Assembly (NCBI GenBank): GCA_944472135.2
Contig: OX235262.1
Coordinates: 55,772,440 to 55,836,439 of the forward strand
DNA from: Trichobilharzia regenti
Taxonomy: Eukaryota > Platyhelminthes > Trematoda > Strigeidida > Schistosomatidae
Direction: 5' to 3'
DNA length: 64,000 nucleotides
Below the pieces are notes generated by a model. That model searched no databases and was not told the DNA's origin. It was given only the letters and a program-made list of their open reading frames with translations. The position numbers were made by a program, and so were the translations under genes. Below are positions 19,385 to 33,625 of the stretch, one piece after another. Position 1 is the first letter of the stretch. The number at the start of each line of letters is the position of its first letter.

Positions 19385-22300
19385 AGTTGCTATGTAAACC
19401 TACAACCTCGCCAGATACTAGCTTGCTAGGCTACTAGCTTACTAGTTTTCTCGCCGGTCCCAAGCCCGGGTAAAGAGGGAGGGTTGGGGCGTGGTGCTAG
19501 CAACTCCACCCCTGTAAAACAACCAAATCGCTACAGAAACTTCAACGAATAAATATATTAAAAATTCTAAAAACATAAGCAATAGCCTTACTTTTCGCTG
19601 GAATCGGGGAAGTGAAATGACGCAGGCTGGTGAAAGCCTTCGGGAAGCCAGTCAGCCGATGTGCCTTCTTTCGATGAAAGCAAAAGTAAGGATGGGTACC
19701 TGGAATGTTCGTACAATGTACGAAACTGGAAAGGCTGCCCAGATAGCCGCTGAAATGAGAAGGTACAGAATAGAAGTGTTGGGAATCTGCGAAAGCAGAT
19801 GGAACGGAACTGGAAGGTGCCAACTACCTACTGGAGAGACAGTAATCTATTCCGGCCACCCAGAGGACAACCATGAGCACACCGAGGGAGTGGCCATCAT
19901 GATGTCACCAACAGCAACCAAAGCTCTCATGCAGTGGGAACCAATCTCCTCCAGGATAATGACAGCCAGGTTCAACTCAAAAGGAAGGAAAGTTACAGTC
20001 ATTCAATGCTATGCGCCTACAAACGTCTCAGAACAAGAGAAGAAGGAGGCGTTCTACAGACAACTACAAGCAATAATGGACAACGTCCCAAATGGCGATA
20101 TCAAAATCCTGATGGGCGACATGAATGCGAAGCTGGGACGAGACAACACAGGAAGAGAACTCACCATGGGTCGTGAGGCCCTCGGTGAAATGAACGACAA
20201 TGGTGAACTCTTCTCAGACTTCTGCGCCTTCAATGATTTGGTGATTGGTGGTAGTGTGTTCAAACACAAGGATATACACAAGACGACATGGATTTCACCA
20301 GATGGAAACACCAAGAACCAAATAGACTTCATCTCAATTTCAAGAAAGTGGAGACGGAGCCTACTGGACACAAGGTCAAGGAGAGGAGCAGATGTGGGTT
20401 CAGACCACTATCTAGTACAAGGGACTTTCAAGGTGAAACTAAAAGCCTCGAGGATAGCTGGGGATAGGCCACAATGCAAGTTCAACACTCAATTACTGAA
20501 GGACACAACCACAAAAGACACTTTCACTGCAACTGTCAGAGCAAAGCAGGAAACACTACGCGACATCACTGAAGAATCATGCGTGGAAGAACATTGGAAG
20601 TCTCTGAAGGCGATTCTCAACGAAACGTGTTCAACGGTTCTAGGAAGAAAGAAGAGACAAGACAAGGAATGGCTCTCAACGGACACTTGGAAATTAATAG
20701 AAGAGAGGAGAATGGTGAAAGAGAAAATGATTCAATGCAAGGACGGACAGGAGAAGGAGACGCTGAGCTCAACTTACAAAGCATTGGACAAAGAAGTGAA
20801 GAAAAGTGCTAGGAAGGACAAAAGACGATTCTACGACAATCTAGCTACTGAAGCTGAAAAGGCAGCAGGCAAAAGGGACCTGAGGACACTATATCAGATA
20901 ACCAAATCTCTATCCGGGAAGAGACCAACACAAGCGAAACCTATAAAAGACAGCCAAGGGAAGCCCATTACCAAGGAAGAAAAACAGATTAAACAATGGG
21001 CGGATCACTTCAAAGGACTCTTGAACCGACCATCACCTGCAACCCGTCCAGAAATACCAACAACAGCGCGCACACAACTGCAAGTTGACACCAATCCTCC
21101 AACGAGAGCTGAAGTCTTGAACGCAATCAAACTTCTGAAAGCTGGAAAAACAGCCGGACCAGATGGAATACCCCCTGAAGCACTGAAAGCAGACCCAGAG
21201 ACGACAGCAGACATGCTGACTCCATTATTGCAAAAGGTCTGGAAGGAGGGAAAGGTGCCTACTGACTGGAGGAAAGGTTACCTCGTGAAACTACCAAAGA
21301 AGGGCGACTTAGGCCTCACTCTGCAAGAACTGGCGAGGAATCATGCTCCTATCGACGCCAAGTAAAATCCTGAGTCGCATCATCCTGGAGAGATTAAAGG
21401 ACGCACTGGAGACAGAACTCCGACCAGAACAAGCTGGATTCAGGAAAGGCAAATCATGTACTGACCAAATTGCAACTCTACGCATCATCATCACAGAACA
21501 AAGCATGGAATGGCAATCAAACCTCTACCTCAACTTTATAGACTTTGAGAAGGCCTTCGACAGCGTTGATCGTGAAGTAATTTGGAAATTACTCGAGTAC
21601 TATGGCGTACCCCAAATATTCATCAACCTTATTCAACAGCTGTACGACAACGGCACATGTCAAGTGATCCACAACGGAAAACTCAGCGAGGCGTTTGGAG
21701 TAAACACAGGAGTCAGACAAGGGTGCTTATTATCACCAATGATATTCCTAATTGTGGTGGACTGGATTATGCGTCAGACTGTGGGAAACGAGAAGACAGG
21801 AATATCCTGGACCGACGTGAAGAACCTAGAAGACCTGGATTTCGCGCGTGGATGACTTATGTTTGATGTCACACACAATCGAAGACTTACAAGCGAAAAC
21901 CGACAAACTGGTCGAAGAAGCAGCGAAGACAGGACTCCAGGTAAACATAGACAAGACGGAGGTTATGAAAATAACCAACCAACAACAGCAACAACATCCA
22001 ACGTCAATCACCATCAACGGGAGGGATTTGAAAGAGGTTACTTCATTCACTTATCTAGGGAGCATTGTCTCAACTACAGGAGGAGCGGACGAGGATGTCA
22101 AATCGAGCGAGAATCGGGAAGGCGAGAAACACATTCATCAGCCTGAAATCAATCTGGAAATCTTCGTCACTCAGCATCACCAACAAAATTCGGATTTTCA
22201 ATACAAACGTAAAGTCAGTTCTTCTATACGGATCAGAAACTTGGCGGGTCACAAAGAATATTTCCAAAAGGTTGCAGACCTTTATTAACAACTGTCTTCG

Positions 22301-22660
22301 CTCAATACTGAAGATCAGATGGCCGGAAAGAATCACCAACAAGGAATTATGGGAACAAACAAAGCAAGAACCAATCGCCCAACAAATATGCAGGAGAAAG
22401 TGGAGATGGATCGGACACTCGCTGAGGAGACCGCTGGGTGACATCGCGCGCCAAGCCCTCGAGTGGAACCCGAAAGGGAAGCGGCGTGTGGGACGTCCAA
22501 GGGTGACATGGAGGAGATCGTGTGAAGAGGAGTTGAAAGAATATGGATTAACATGGATGCAGGCGAAAAGTATAGCAGAAGACAGAAGAAAATGGAGACG
22601 TGCAGTTGAAGCCCTATGTTCCACTAGGAACCCAAGGGAGCAATAATAAATAATAATAAT
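19385..22660 (+). mobile_element. nearly full-length RTE-clade LINE (SR2-like)
   Basis: One element with a leader of about 230 bp, a single long ORF for endonuclease plus reverse transcriptase, and a very short 3' end (GCCCTATGTTCCACTAGG) closed by (AATAAT)n at 22643-22672. No second ORF, which is typical of the RTE clade. It is the reference for all truncated RTE pieces in the window. The leader contains GTGGTGCTAGCAACTCCACC, also found in the body of the family A SINEs. Confidence 0.9.
19617..22646 (+). pseudogene. RTE endonuclease / reverse transcriptase, three frameshifts
   Basis: Segment 1 (19617-21365, 582 codons) holds the apurinic-type endonuclease: TWNVRTM (~res 30), ESRWNG, YAPTN, GDMNAKLG, NQIDFISIS, GSDHYLV (~265), then the start of the reverse transcriptase (AGPDGIPPEALK ~515). 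Segment 2 (to 21855) has motif A (NFIDFEKAFDSVDR) and motif B (GVRQGCLLSPMIF). Segment 3 resumes at DDLCLMSHT and ends near 22110; segment 4 (to 22646) is the C-terminal domain (LYGSETWR, RWIGHSLRR). Each junction is explained by an extra 4 nt: at 21324 (ACTC), 21846 (CGTG, splitting the catalytic FADD) and 22113 (CGAG). The total is +12, so first and last segments share a frame. As written it cannot make active enzyme. The start codon is uncertain; a second Met lies 20 residues downstream. Confidence 0.9.
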
Positions 22661-22672
22661 AATAATAATGTA

Positions 22673-23362
22673 AATCTACAAGCTAACACTGTTCTGTCAA
22701 TCAATTTTTCTGTTTTCTTTCTCACCCCTCCCCCTCTTTTCAACTTTAAAAGCGGATAAATTGATGATGAAACTAAAAAATTGTAATGCTTTCATTTTGG
22801 ATGCGTCAATTTTATATTATTTCTTCTCTACTACCACTTAAAAATTAAAGTATGTTATTATCATCTGTAAAACCACTGTGATTTCAGGAAGTCTGCAGCT
22901 GATGAGGACCTGTGAAATAGAATGATATCATTTTATACTACAAATTTCGTCTTTCTTTCTTTATCGAAATTTATCAAATTTACGAAGGAAATGGACTTAT
23001 TTCCCCAGGCTTCAGTCTTTTTTCTGTTTTACACCGTCATGTATTCTTCAAAAAACATTACTGTTCCTCGTGAATTAACGCAATACTTTTGTCTTTTTTA
23101 TGTTTGCTAGTATTGTATTGTGGTGTACTGGTGCTAGGAGAAAACCCTTTCAGAAAACCATGAGGCGAGTATTTATAAATACAGCTAAGGTTCTTCAATT
23201 ATATCAAGGAAGTTAGAAGTAAGCTACAAACGAGAACCACTACAGATGGTAAATGTTAGGTTCGAATAAAATATAACTGAGTTATTTGCTACTTTTTCAG
23301 GTGATAGAGATGATTTGTATCTCAGATGGATGATTTGGTTGGAATCGCCTTCTCTGAGTAGG
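22673..23362. other. unassigned AT-rich stretch
   Basis: No supported gene or repeat. Confidence 0.55.
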
Positions 23363-23420
23363 GCAATTTAATTGCGAAGCTTTCGTTGTCCTCTTAGACA
23401 ACATCTTCAGTGCAAATTTC
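23363..23420 (-). ncRNA. hammerhead-like ribozyme motif at the end of a Penelope-like ORF
   Basis: CTGAAGA (23410-23404), one extra T, stem II GTTGTC-TAAGAG-GACAAC (six Watson-Crick pairs), GAAA (23384-23381), two-pair stem III AG/CU, H17 = U (23377). Stem I is TTGC/GCAA after one A-C mismatch. Same layout as the motifs at 3961 and 4157, including the single nucleotide after CUGAAGA. Confidence 0.5.
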
Positions 23421-23960
23421 ATATGAAGGCAAATTAATTAAATTCTCCATAAATAGTGTAATTTTGTCTCCTGACAACTTTTGCCATGATTTTTTGTTAA
23501 TTTTTGTCAGTAGTGATTGTTTTATTGACTTCGAATTTGACGTCTTTGTCTGTGGGCTTATATTTATCAGTTTATAAGTTTGGTTTGTGGTAACATATCT
23601 CTTGATCACTGATTCATTTGCATACCAGGTTTCTAGAAAACCCATGGTAAGTTTGCTGTTTCGACTGTTTGAAATTTCCATATTTTCTCATTCAAATTGG
23701 TATCCATAGTTGTCTACATGCACCGATGTAAAGGAATATATGTTGTATTTTTTCACAGATAGTTTATGTTCTTTGGTTCTCAGTCTGAGGGGACGCCTAC
23801 TTTGACCAATATAGTGGTTTTCACAGCTCATGCAGTCTGTTTTGTAGATGATTTATTCCATGTCTTTGTTAAATTACTTTTATCTTATTCCACGTATTTC
23901 ATTCCTTTTGTAAATTCCTGCAATCTTTCTGAATTTATAGTAACGCTTTACTAGATACAT
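23363..23960 (-). pseudogene. Penelope-like element 3' end, GIY-YIG domain (family c)
   Basis: Reading down from 23960, the minus strand gives MSCENHYIGQSRRPLRLRTK, a GIY-YIG core with the Cys, interrupted by a few stops, then a clean 95-codon frame (23681-23394) with FLETWYANESVIKRYVT, the region following the nuclease core in this group, and a stop at 23394. Immediately overlapping the stop is a hammerhead-like motif. RT domain absent; 5'-truncated. Confidence 0.7.
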
Positions 23961-24779
23961 AAAACCCCTTACATTCTTCCTTTAAGTAAACAAATTAACA
24001 CATAGAAGTAGTTTTCAATCTGTACATTATATTCATATAGACCATATATGTGAAGTAAATTCATTCCATCGTCTTATTCGTTTGTAGTTGAAGTATATTT
24101 GCTTGATCGTTTTGTTTAAAGCAAGTAGAACTCGATGCTTAGATAAAACACGGAAAAGATAAGTATAGTCTTGTTATGAGTTAAAATGTATATCTCCGAC
24201 CTCGTTATATCCTCAGAGTGTTTTTATTATTTTATTTAAACGCAGAAAAACTTGGTACAATATTGCACCAAGACGATGCGCCACATAATAATAATAAAAC
24301 ACCAATGATTAAAAGTAAGAATGTTAGTAGAGAATGGATAAAGAATTTCATCTGGACGGAAAACAGTCATACTTAACAAGTTCAAACAGTATTCATCAAC
24401 TATCATCAGGAAGGGAAGAAAGAAGGAAATTGCAGCACGCTCGCCATTGAGTACGATTCTTGGCCATATCCCACAACGTTTCGAACCATCGATTGAAGCT
24501 ATCTCTCGGACTTCAACCAGGGAGACGTGACGCATCGACCGATGCTAAACTAGTATGGTGAGAGCAGGCTGCTAGCCAAATTGGTAGACATTAATTTACG
24601 TCAATGTTTATGTCGCAGATGTTGGTCGTGAGCAAATATGAACTAGACTGATTCACAGCAGACTTTGCGTAGGCAGATACAGTTAACATATAGATGACAC
24701 GACATCCAAGAAACAGTCACCCATCAGAAGACTGTGTTTGTTTGCTTGAATAAGCCATAATAATGTACATGAAAATATA
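23961..24779. other. unassigned stretch
   Basis: No supported gene or repeat; short chance frames only. Confidence 0.5.
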
Positions 24780-26215
24780 TAAATACGTGTTGATTTCCTT
24801 AATAAACGACCTGTTGCCTGGCCCTTGTCTTCTGTTGCTATACTAGCACAAATATCTTTCCTCCCACTACGCCACGTCTTGAAGTGACCATTTCTCCACT
24901 TTTTCCACCCCATCCCAGGGCTAGCGAGCAGAGAGCTGTACGAAGCCTCTTGGATGACATTCGCAGCAATTGTCCAAGCCGCCGAAGCCGGTGTTTTCAG
25001 ATGACAAAACTCAACAAATGGTAATCTCAACTGTGTTCAGGCACACACCGCCGAACCTCAGAATTACTCACGCGATGAAGCCATCGAACGCGAGAAATCC
25101 TGCAGAAACAGCCATGATCGAACACGCAGAGTCACCGCACATCCTCAGCCTACTCGAAGAGGCCAGGTTTCACAGGCCTGGCGTAGAGCAAGACATCCCG
25201 CACCGAAGCATTGTATACCAAGCCTTTGGTAGCTAGGCTAACGTCACGACGGTGCCAGAGGTGGATCAAGTTGATGTATGCCCCCCCTAGCCTTCATTAT
25301 ACGGTTGGATATCTCATCCGTCACTCCTCTGCCAGCATTCACACAACTACCAAGATACACAAACTTATCAACAACTTCAAGCGGTTCACCTGCAAGAGTG
25401 AGTGCAAGTACAGGCTCCTGCCAATCTTGTAACGGTACTTTGCACATAGACGGCGCAAATTACATGCCATACTTACAGACACTGATCGCCATCTGATTAA
25501 GTGCGATTTGGACAACCTGCATCCTATCGCTCAGTAAGACGATATCGTCTGCATAGTAGAGGTCGAGAAGTCTATCTCTCCTCAGGGGGTAGATCTACAC
25601 CACCTTCACGCTCATCCTTCAGAGCTGACTCCAGAATGTCATCGATGGCAAAGTTAAAAAGAAATCGAGAGTTCGGACAGCCCTGTCTAACCCTACTGTT
25701 GGTTGGGAACAGTGACGATAGTTGGTTGTTCGTCCTCACTCTACTTGAGGTGTTTCTGTATAGGGCTTTCAAAATGTTAACAAACTTCTCAGGTACACCC
25801 TTCTCAAACAGACAGTTCCAGAGCACAGTTCTGTCCAACGAATCGAAGGCAAACCTTATATCAAGAAACACAATGATTGTTGGCCTGCAATACGTGTGGC
25901 GGTGTTCCAACAACTGACAAAGGGTGAAGACATGATCAATGCAGCATCCATGACGTGTTTGGCATAACTGCGAAGCAAGACAGCAGCCATATTTTAGACG
26001 CAGCTGGTAGTAGACTGATACCCCTATGATTGTCAGATGAATTACGTCGACCCTTTTTAAATATGGGGACGATAATAGCTTCATTCCACATTGATGGTAC
26101 TCTCTTTGTCTTCCATATCTTTCTTAATAAACCAGTTATAGCCATTGCGAGAGTCCCGGCACCATCTTTAAAAAGAGCTGCGGGTAGATTGTCTGTCCTC
26201 AGATGAAAACGAAGA
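24780..26215 (-). pseudogene. second LINE reverse transcriptase (not the 19-22 kb family), fragmented
   Basis: Minus-strand pieces in order: MWNEAIIVPIFKKGRRNSSD and HRGISLLPAASKIW (from 26145), PTIIVFLDIRFAFDSLDR (motif A), SRVRQGCPNSRFLFNFAIDD (motif B), then YYADDIVLLSDRM with the catalytic YADD intact (antisense of 25523-25560), EPLEVVDKFVYLGSC and ISNRIMKARGGIHQL (to 25244), and degraded C-terminal sequence to about 24830. Frame changes several times. The ...FVYLGSC...RIMKAR block links it to the RTE-like lineage, but residues differ widely from the 19617 element, so it is a separate family. No endonuclease remains. Confidence 0.75.
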
Positions 26216-28110
26216 TGTACTCAAATACTATCATCTTGGAACATACATGTGCTTATCTCAGCAAATGTATCGCAAGGTCGCCTTCTTGTTTTTCTGAGTG
26301 CATCCCAAACTGTCTCAGTGATTATGAGCGAAAAATTGTGTTCAAAATTTCATCAGTAAATAATAATATATCACTGTGTTTGTTATCGAATAAAATTATT
26401 TTGTGATGGAGTTTATATTATGGCTTAAACACTACAGTATTATAGGGAATTTTGTAATATTTTGGTTACCGTTTGTGCGATCTATAGGTGTAAACAGGTG
26501 ATCATATGAACAGTCTACCCATGGCCATACTTTCCTGTGTCCGCGAATGAGATAAGCAAATGATATGGTGGCTTGTGATTGGTCAGTTTATAATTGAAGT
26601 TGCGGTATTTTCAAACACATTTGGCTGTTAAGTGGAGTGAGGATATAGGCCGACACCAGGTGTTATCGCGCAATGCCATCGGTTACCGCGCTCACGTCAA
26701 CAGACGTTATAATCACCTATTTTTTTGGAAATAGATTATATTTGACTAGTTTTAGACTTATGTAGCCGGATGGCAGTATTTTGCTGTATTTTGTTCTTAG
26801 TAGAGCGTAAAATTGTATATTATAGCTCGGACGAATTATCAATGAAGAAGTCATCCTTTTTAAGAAAGTTCGCATAGAAAGACTATTATTTGCATTATAG
26901 TGCGTTGAGGGTTTGTTTATTTTCCAGTTGTTTCAGATCTTAAGGTTGTAAATATACTGCAGTCAATGGCTGTTGTCATTCCAGTGAATCTATGAGAATC
27001 TGGCCTATGAAAGATAAATAGCATGCAGACATAGGTTAGATGTGTGCTTTGAACATGTTAAACTTTTCTGTTATCATCCGGGATGACTGAAATATTCCAT
27101 AACACATTGACGACATTATGCGATGAATGAGACAGGCTGCTGAATTTCCTGGTTATTATATCTATTTAGATGAAGTTCCTAGTTAAAAGTGCTTGGGCGA
27201 AGATGTGAAAATAGTTTAATTGACATTTGCACATGGAATTTCACAAGGCCTTAATTGCTCAGTGCATGAAATGGCATCAGAGTATATTGACATCAGTGTT
27301 CATTGTGTCTGGAAGAATAGTATAAATAGTCCTTCTCAAATGTCAGAGTACTTAAAATTAGTACCAGATTTATGTCGATTAGTAGCTGGCGGCTGTGTCG
27401 TACAACTACTACACCTGTTACATAGGTTATATCAATCTTAAAAATTATTTTGCTTCACATCACTAAGATATTGTGAGATCCTTAATGACTTAATTGTGGC
27501 TATGAAAGATGTGGAAGATGCACTTATGGCTCATATATTTAACGCAGTTATTATTAGACAAGTTATCTGTAAGCAACTTGTGATGTTCTGAATACTGCAA
27601 ACTGTTGATAAGAAACTGCATTAAAGGAAAAAATGCTGAACAGCTAGAAAATACTACTGCAGTTTCGTTGGTTGTTACCTTTTGCATTTGTAACTCATTA
27701 TTCCAAAGCTGCGATTGACGCCAAACCATCCATGGTACCCCACAGGCCCTATAGAAATTTGTGAGACATCTTACATGTCAGGTTGTCTTCCATATTATAA
27801 GGTTGCAGATCTTTCAATTTACCTCTCACTGAAGTATCACTTATCTACTTCACTATGGTCTTTTCATTTGTGCACTATTACACTGCATTTTATGTTAACT
27901 GGATATGCCTTTATGCTTACAGTCTATTTGCTTTTATTAGAAACACAACAACAGCAGTGTTGGAACAAAGCTGTATTTTCATAGAAAACATCATATTTTC
28001 TATCCTTACACCAATATGGTTGGCATTAAACATTGCAAATGTATACTCACATTCCAACGACATAGCACTTAGCCAAATGTACGGTGTTCATTGTTAAGGG
28101 TTTACAATTT
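26216..28110. other. unassigned stretch
   Basis: Includes a locally CpG-containing block at 26500-26700 and hydrophobic chance frames at 27715-28097. No splice-bounded exon, repeat match or domain could be supported. Confidence 0.5.
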
Positions 28111-28129
28111 AACTCTTATAATTTATGAT

Positions 28130-28230
28130 ACTTCACGATTGCAGTTTATAACATAACTTATTGCGCCTGTAGAAATGACATGCATTCATTGTAAACATTG
28201 GTTTAAACGAAATTTGAAATTATTACTATA
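28130..28230 (+). mobile_element. LINE 3' tail, type 1 (degraded)
   Basis: GATTGCAGTTTATAACATAA, then GCCTGTAGAAATGACATGCA match the 3' end also seen at 47990-48330 and 57370-57440. 28231-29111 has no further assignable feature. Confidence 0.4.
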
Positions 28231-29111
28231 TGCTTGCTGCTATCCTTTAGAAGAGGAATAATGTGTGTGGCAGTGAAAACCCCAGAATAATGATGTCATT
28301 ACCAAAGAATGAGAAAGGAGAATAAACCATTTTCAGCAAAGGTAGGCAGATATAAATCGTTTACCTTTAATATTACTTCTTCCTTACTTCAGCTATTTAA
28401 AAAACACTTTGTTTACTTATTTGTAGATATCTGGTAACGTCAATCACCCCAGTCACAGAGATTCGACATTGCACAAATTATTCCGACAATCGACTGCGTA
28501 AACACATTTGCTTGTTATTATTTTTTCATTAAATACATTTAATATCCTGCTTACCAGACCTTTCTTATTATATCTGAGTTTAGATGTATTTGTCATGATG
28601 ACTAGGTACAGACATGACTTATTAATAAGAACTGACGAAGTAATTGGTGGCATATTTTAGTGTAAGCTAAATCTAAATACGATTGTTAAAGCTCAACGAA
28701 TTCAATAATTCGTCTGGTGTAGACTTGAATTTACGCTACATGTCAACAGCCTTAGTCATATGGATTGACATCACGCTTTAAGTGAAACATTAGTAATGCA
28801 ATACTTTCGAATACACGTAACCGTATAAGAACTGGGACTCGAATGCAGTGCCTAAGGTATGCCTACTATTGTCCCTAAAGACTTGTATATGACTATGATA
28901 CTTATGCACGTTAGCTAACTGAAATACTTATAATTTAACACGTATGCTGGCCGACATCGTTCCTACACAATTACACTTACGTATTGTTAGTAGTGAAAGT
29001 CCTAGAGAGCACCGGTCTAGCATGCCGTGCTCACAAAGTGAACACATGAATTGAAAGACAACAAAATTTACATGAAAATTTTATTTTCATTATGACAAAA
29101 ATTTAGTTTAT

Positions 29112-31227
<2,116 letters not shown>

Positions 31228-31879
31228 CTGCAACGGACTAAAATAAAGTTATCAATTAGGATCCATCTATGTCACAACTATTCCAACATAAATCGTAAAA
31301 AAACAACATTGAAATACAGGGATGATCGATAACCATCAAGAAAATACCGCACGTATAACCTAAATTACAGAAAAACACAAGAACCCACCGGTTCGTTGAC
31401 ATCGCAAGCAACCAATAGACCAAACAACGAATTGTACGACAAATAATGCCTAGTACATGCACAAACAAAGAAAAACAAAGCGTTACAATAGTTTCATACA
31501 CGTTTACAGTAATCACATATGCTGGCAAACGACGCAAACACAACCACGCAAATACAGCACCCGACAGCACGCACCCAAGGACAATTCAAACTCCAATTGA
31601 CCGCCACCATTCTAGCCAATGAAAGACGAAAAAAAATTAGTCGCGGAAAATATAACACGAGACAACGTATATACTCACCCTGTTAAGTGAAGTTCTTATT
31701 TTTCAGGAGCATTTTATTCGTTCAGCTGCACAACTTACAATACATGCTATTACAGCACAGAAGGGAAACGATATATCGGTGAATTTTTTTTTGTTGAATT
31801 CAGTGAATTCTTTCCATACGAAACTCTTAGGATGTGACAGAAGTATCAAGAATGAATTCAATGTCCCCAAGAGGTGACA

Positions 31880-32312
31880 ACTTTATGCAACTTCAATTAT
31901 CACTTGACTATTATTTTCGGAGAATAGCAAAGATAAACTATCATAACCAAAAGCACAGTGACCTGGGGCAACCAATCAGAATTCAGATACAAAAAGTCAC
32001 ACAATCGTTGAAACGCACTAAAAACCACCACAAACATGAAATCACACTATATAGTTGACGCGTATATGTTGTACGAATGGACCCCAGTCAACACACAGAT
32101 GATCTACAGAGAAGTAAAACCATGCGGATGACTTTAGGTCATAGTGCTTTCAGATCCATTAATATTTCTGAATATGTTTTCTAACCTACTCCTAACTCTA
32201 ACCCTAATTCTAACTTCTCATTATAACCTTAACCCTAAATCTTAATCTTAAAATCAGTAACCCTACCTAATAGTTTGCATTTACAGAAAAATTATCTAGT
32301 AAATAAATAGAA
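31880..32312 (-). repeat. older inverted repeat flanking the MULE arm (left)
   Basis: Matches 36400-36850 in inverse orientation (for example ATCAGAATTCAGATACAAA and its mirror) at visibly lower identity than the adjacent MULE arm. It includes degenerate CCCTAA-like repeats at 32190-32260. 31687-31879 has no counterpart on the right. Confidence 0.7.
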
Positions 32313-32848
32313 TAATTTAATAATTCCCATTGTAGCATTAAGAATACAATATTCAGCGAAGAGACTCTCTCCAACAACGAATTTATTATCAAGCTGTACA
32401 ATCGTATATATATGGTTTTATAAAGAAATTATATCCGGTGAGGGAATTAGGTCAAAGGTGTAAATACATGAAATAATAATAGTATGAAATAAATTTAAAA
32501 TATTTGTGATTAGGTTCATAGTTTAAGTCAAGTGGAACAATAATTAATGTCATATATAAGATAATACATCAGGTGTATAGATTTTGGGGAGAGGCATAAA
32601 ATTATAAGATTAATAGACGAATGTAAAATGTTACGTAACATGGTGTGAAATTTGATAACATAGAATTAATATTGTAAAAATAAAGATAAAAAGTATACAC
32701 ATGAATATTTTTTGGTTTAAAATGTCAAGTAGATCAAGTGGAAAAGATTCAGAATGAGAGTCGTAATAATAATGATATAATAATAATAATAATCGAAGTA
32801 ATAAGGGAAAAGTACATAGAATAATAAAATAAATAAATGTCTATCTCA

Positions 32849-33625
32849 CTACGGCCAAGGCAGCAGTAGGGATTGTACATACTTCTTTTGTACACAAAGG
32901 TGTGGCTTAAAGTTATGAATTGCCAAGGCCTCAGCTGTCTTTAGAAGTCTGTAACGAAGAAAACGCGGGAAGTTGGCATGAATTCTATATATGACCTTGA
33001 AATCATGGTCAGGGTTGACCGCGTGACAGGAGTCGATGAGGTGTTCTAAGATAGAGCTTCGCACACATTTCCTTTCTCCTTGTAAAACCAAGCTGGAATA
33101 TGTTCTCGTATCCGTGTGGAGAGCATTCTCTGACTACGGCCAATGTACCTTGCTCCACAAGAGCAGGTGAACTGGTAGATGCACATGGAGGCGGTCAGAC
33201 GGGGGAGCTTATCTTTTACAGAAGTAGAGAATAGTTTGCGGCTCGTAAACGTCATATGTAATCTAGCTGCAGGGAACGTTTTACTAACTGATTTAGAAAG
33301 ACAATTTTTGAGCATTCAGAAGCTTGATCTCCTTTGTATTCCAAGTTCACGAATAGGGTTTTCTTTGGAACTGAGTCAGTGACCAGTTTAGACTGCTTAT
33401 CTTTCATGTTGCTGTCAATAAATCGGTTAGGGTAACCCTTTTCTGCGAGTGTGGCTTTCAGGAAGTCAAGTTCTGAGTCGACGCAATCAGAACTACAAAT
33501 TTTCCTCATATAGAATACTGTATCTATCTTCTCCAAGTCCAGAAAGGAAGGCATGAACTGATTTGGAATGATATTTCATAGCGATCCCTGTACCTGATTG
33601 GTTTTCGAACGTCAACTTTTGACAG
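32849..33625 (-). pseudogene. Penelope-like element fragment, GIY-YIG endonuclease (family b)
   Basis: Minus-strand frames give the RT-to-nuclease connector (MPSFLDLEKIDTVFYMRK, KATLAEKGYPNRFIDSN), then after a frameshift the GIY-YIG core (YQFTCSCGARYIGRSQRM) and, after another, the C-terminal part (LIDSCHAVNPDHDFKVIYRI ... LAIHNFKPHLCVQKK) ending at 32849. Same family as 18640-19290. The RT catalytic motifs are missing. 32313-32848 is AT-rich with an (ATA)n run near 32772. Confidence 0.75.

Noticed and set aside
27715..28097. Overlapping hydrophobic frames resembling a membrane protein
   Set aside because: AT-rich DNA gives Phe/Leu/Ile/Tyr-rich frames by chance; there is no splice, start context or repeat support, and two frames overlap.
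31256..31570. Hydrophobic 104-codon frame also present at 37019-37333
   Set aside because: Both copies lie in the noncoding 5' part of the inverted MULE arms. Their identity comes from the arm duplication, so it is not evidence of coding selection.
32170..32260. Interstitial telomere-like CCCTAA repeats
   Set aside because: Only a few degenerate CTAACCCTAA-like units within a dispersed inverted repeat; too irregular to call telomeric.
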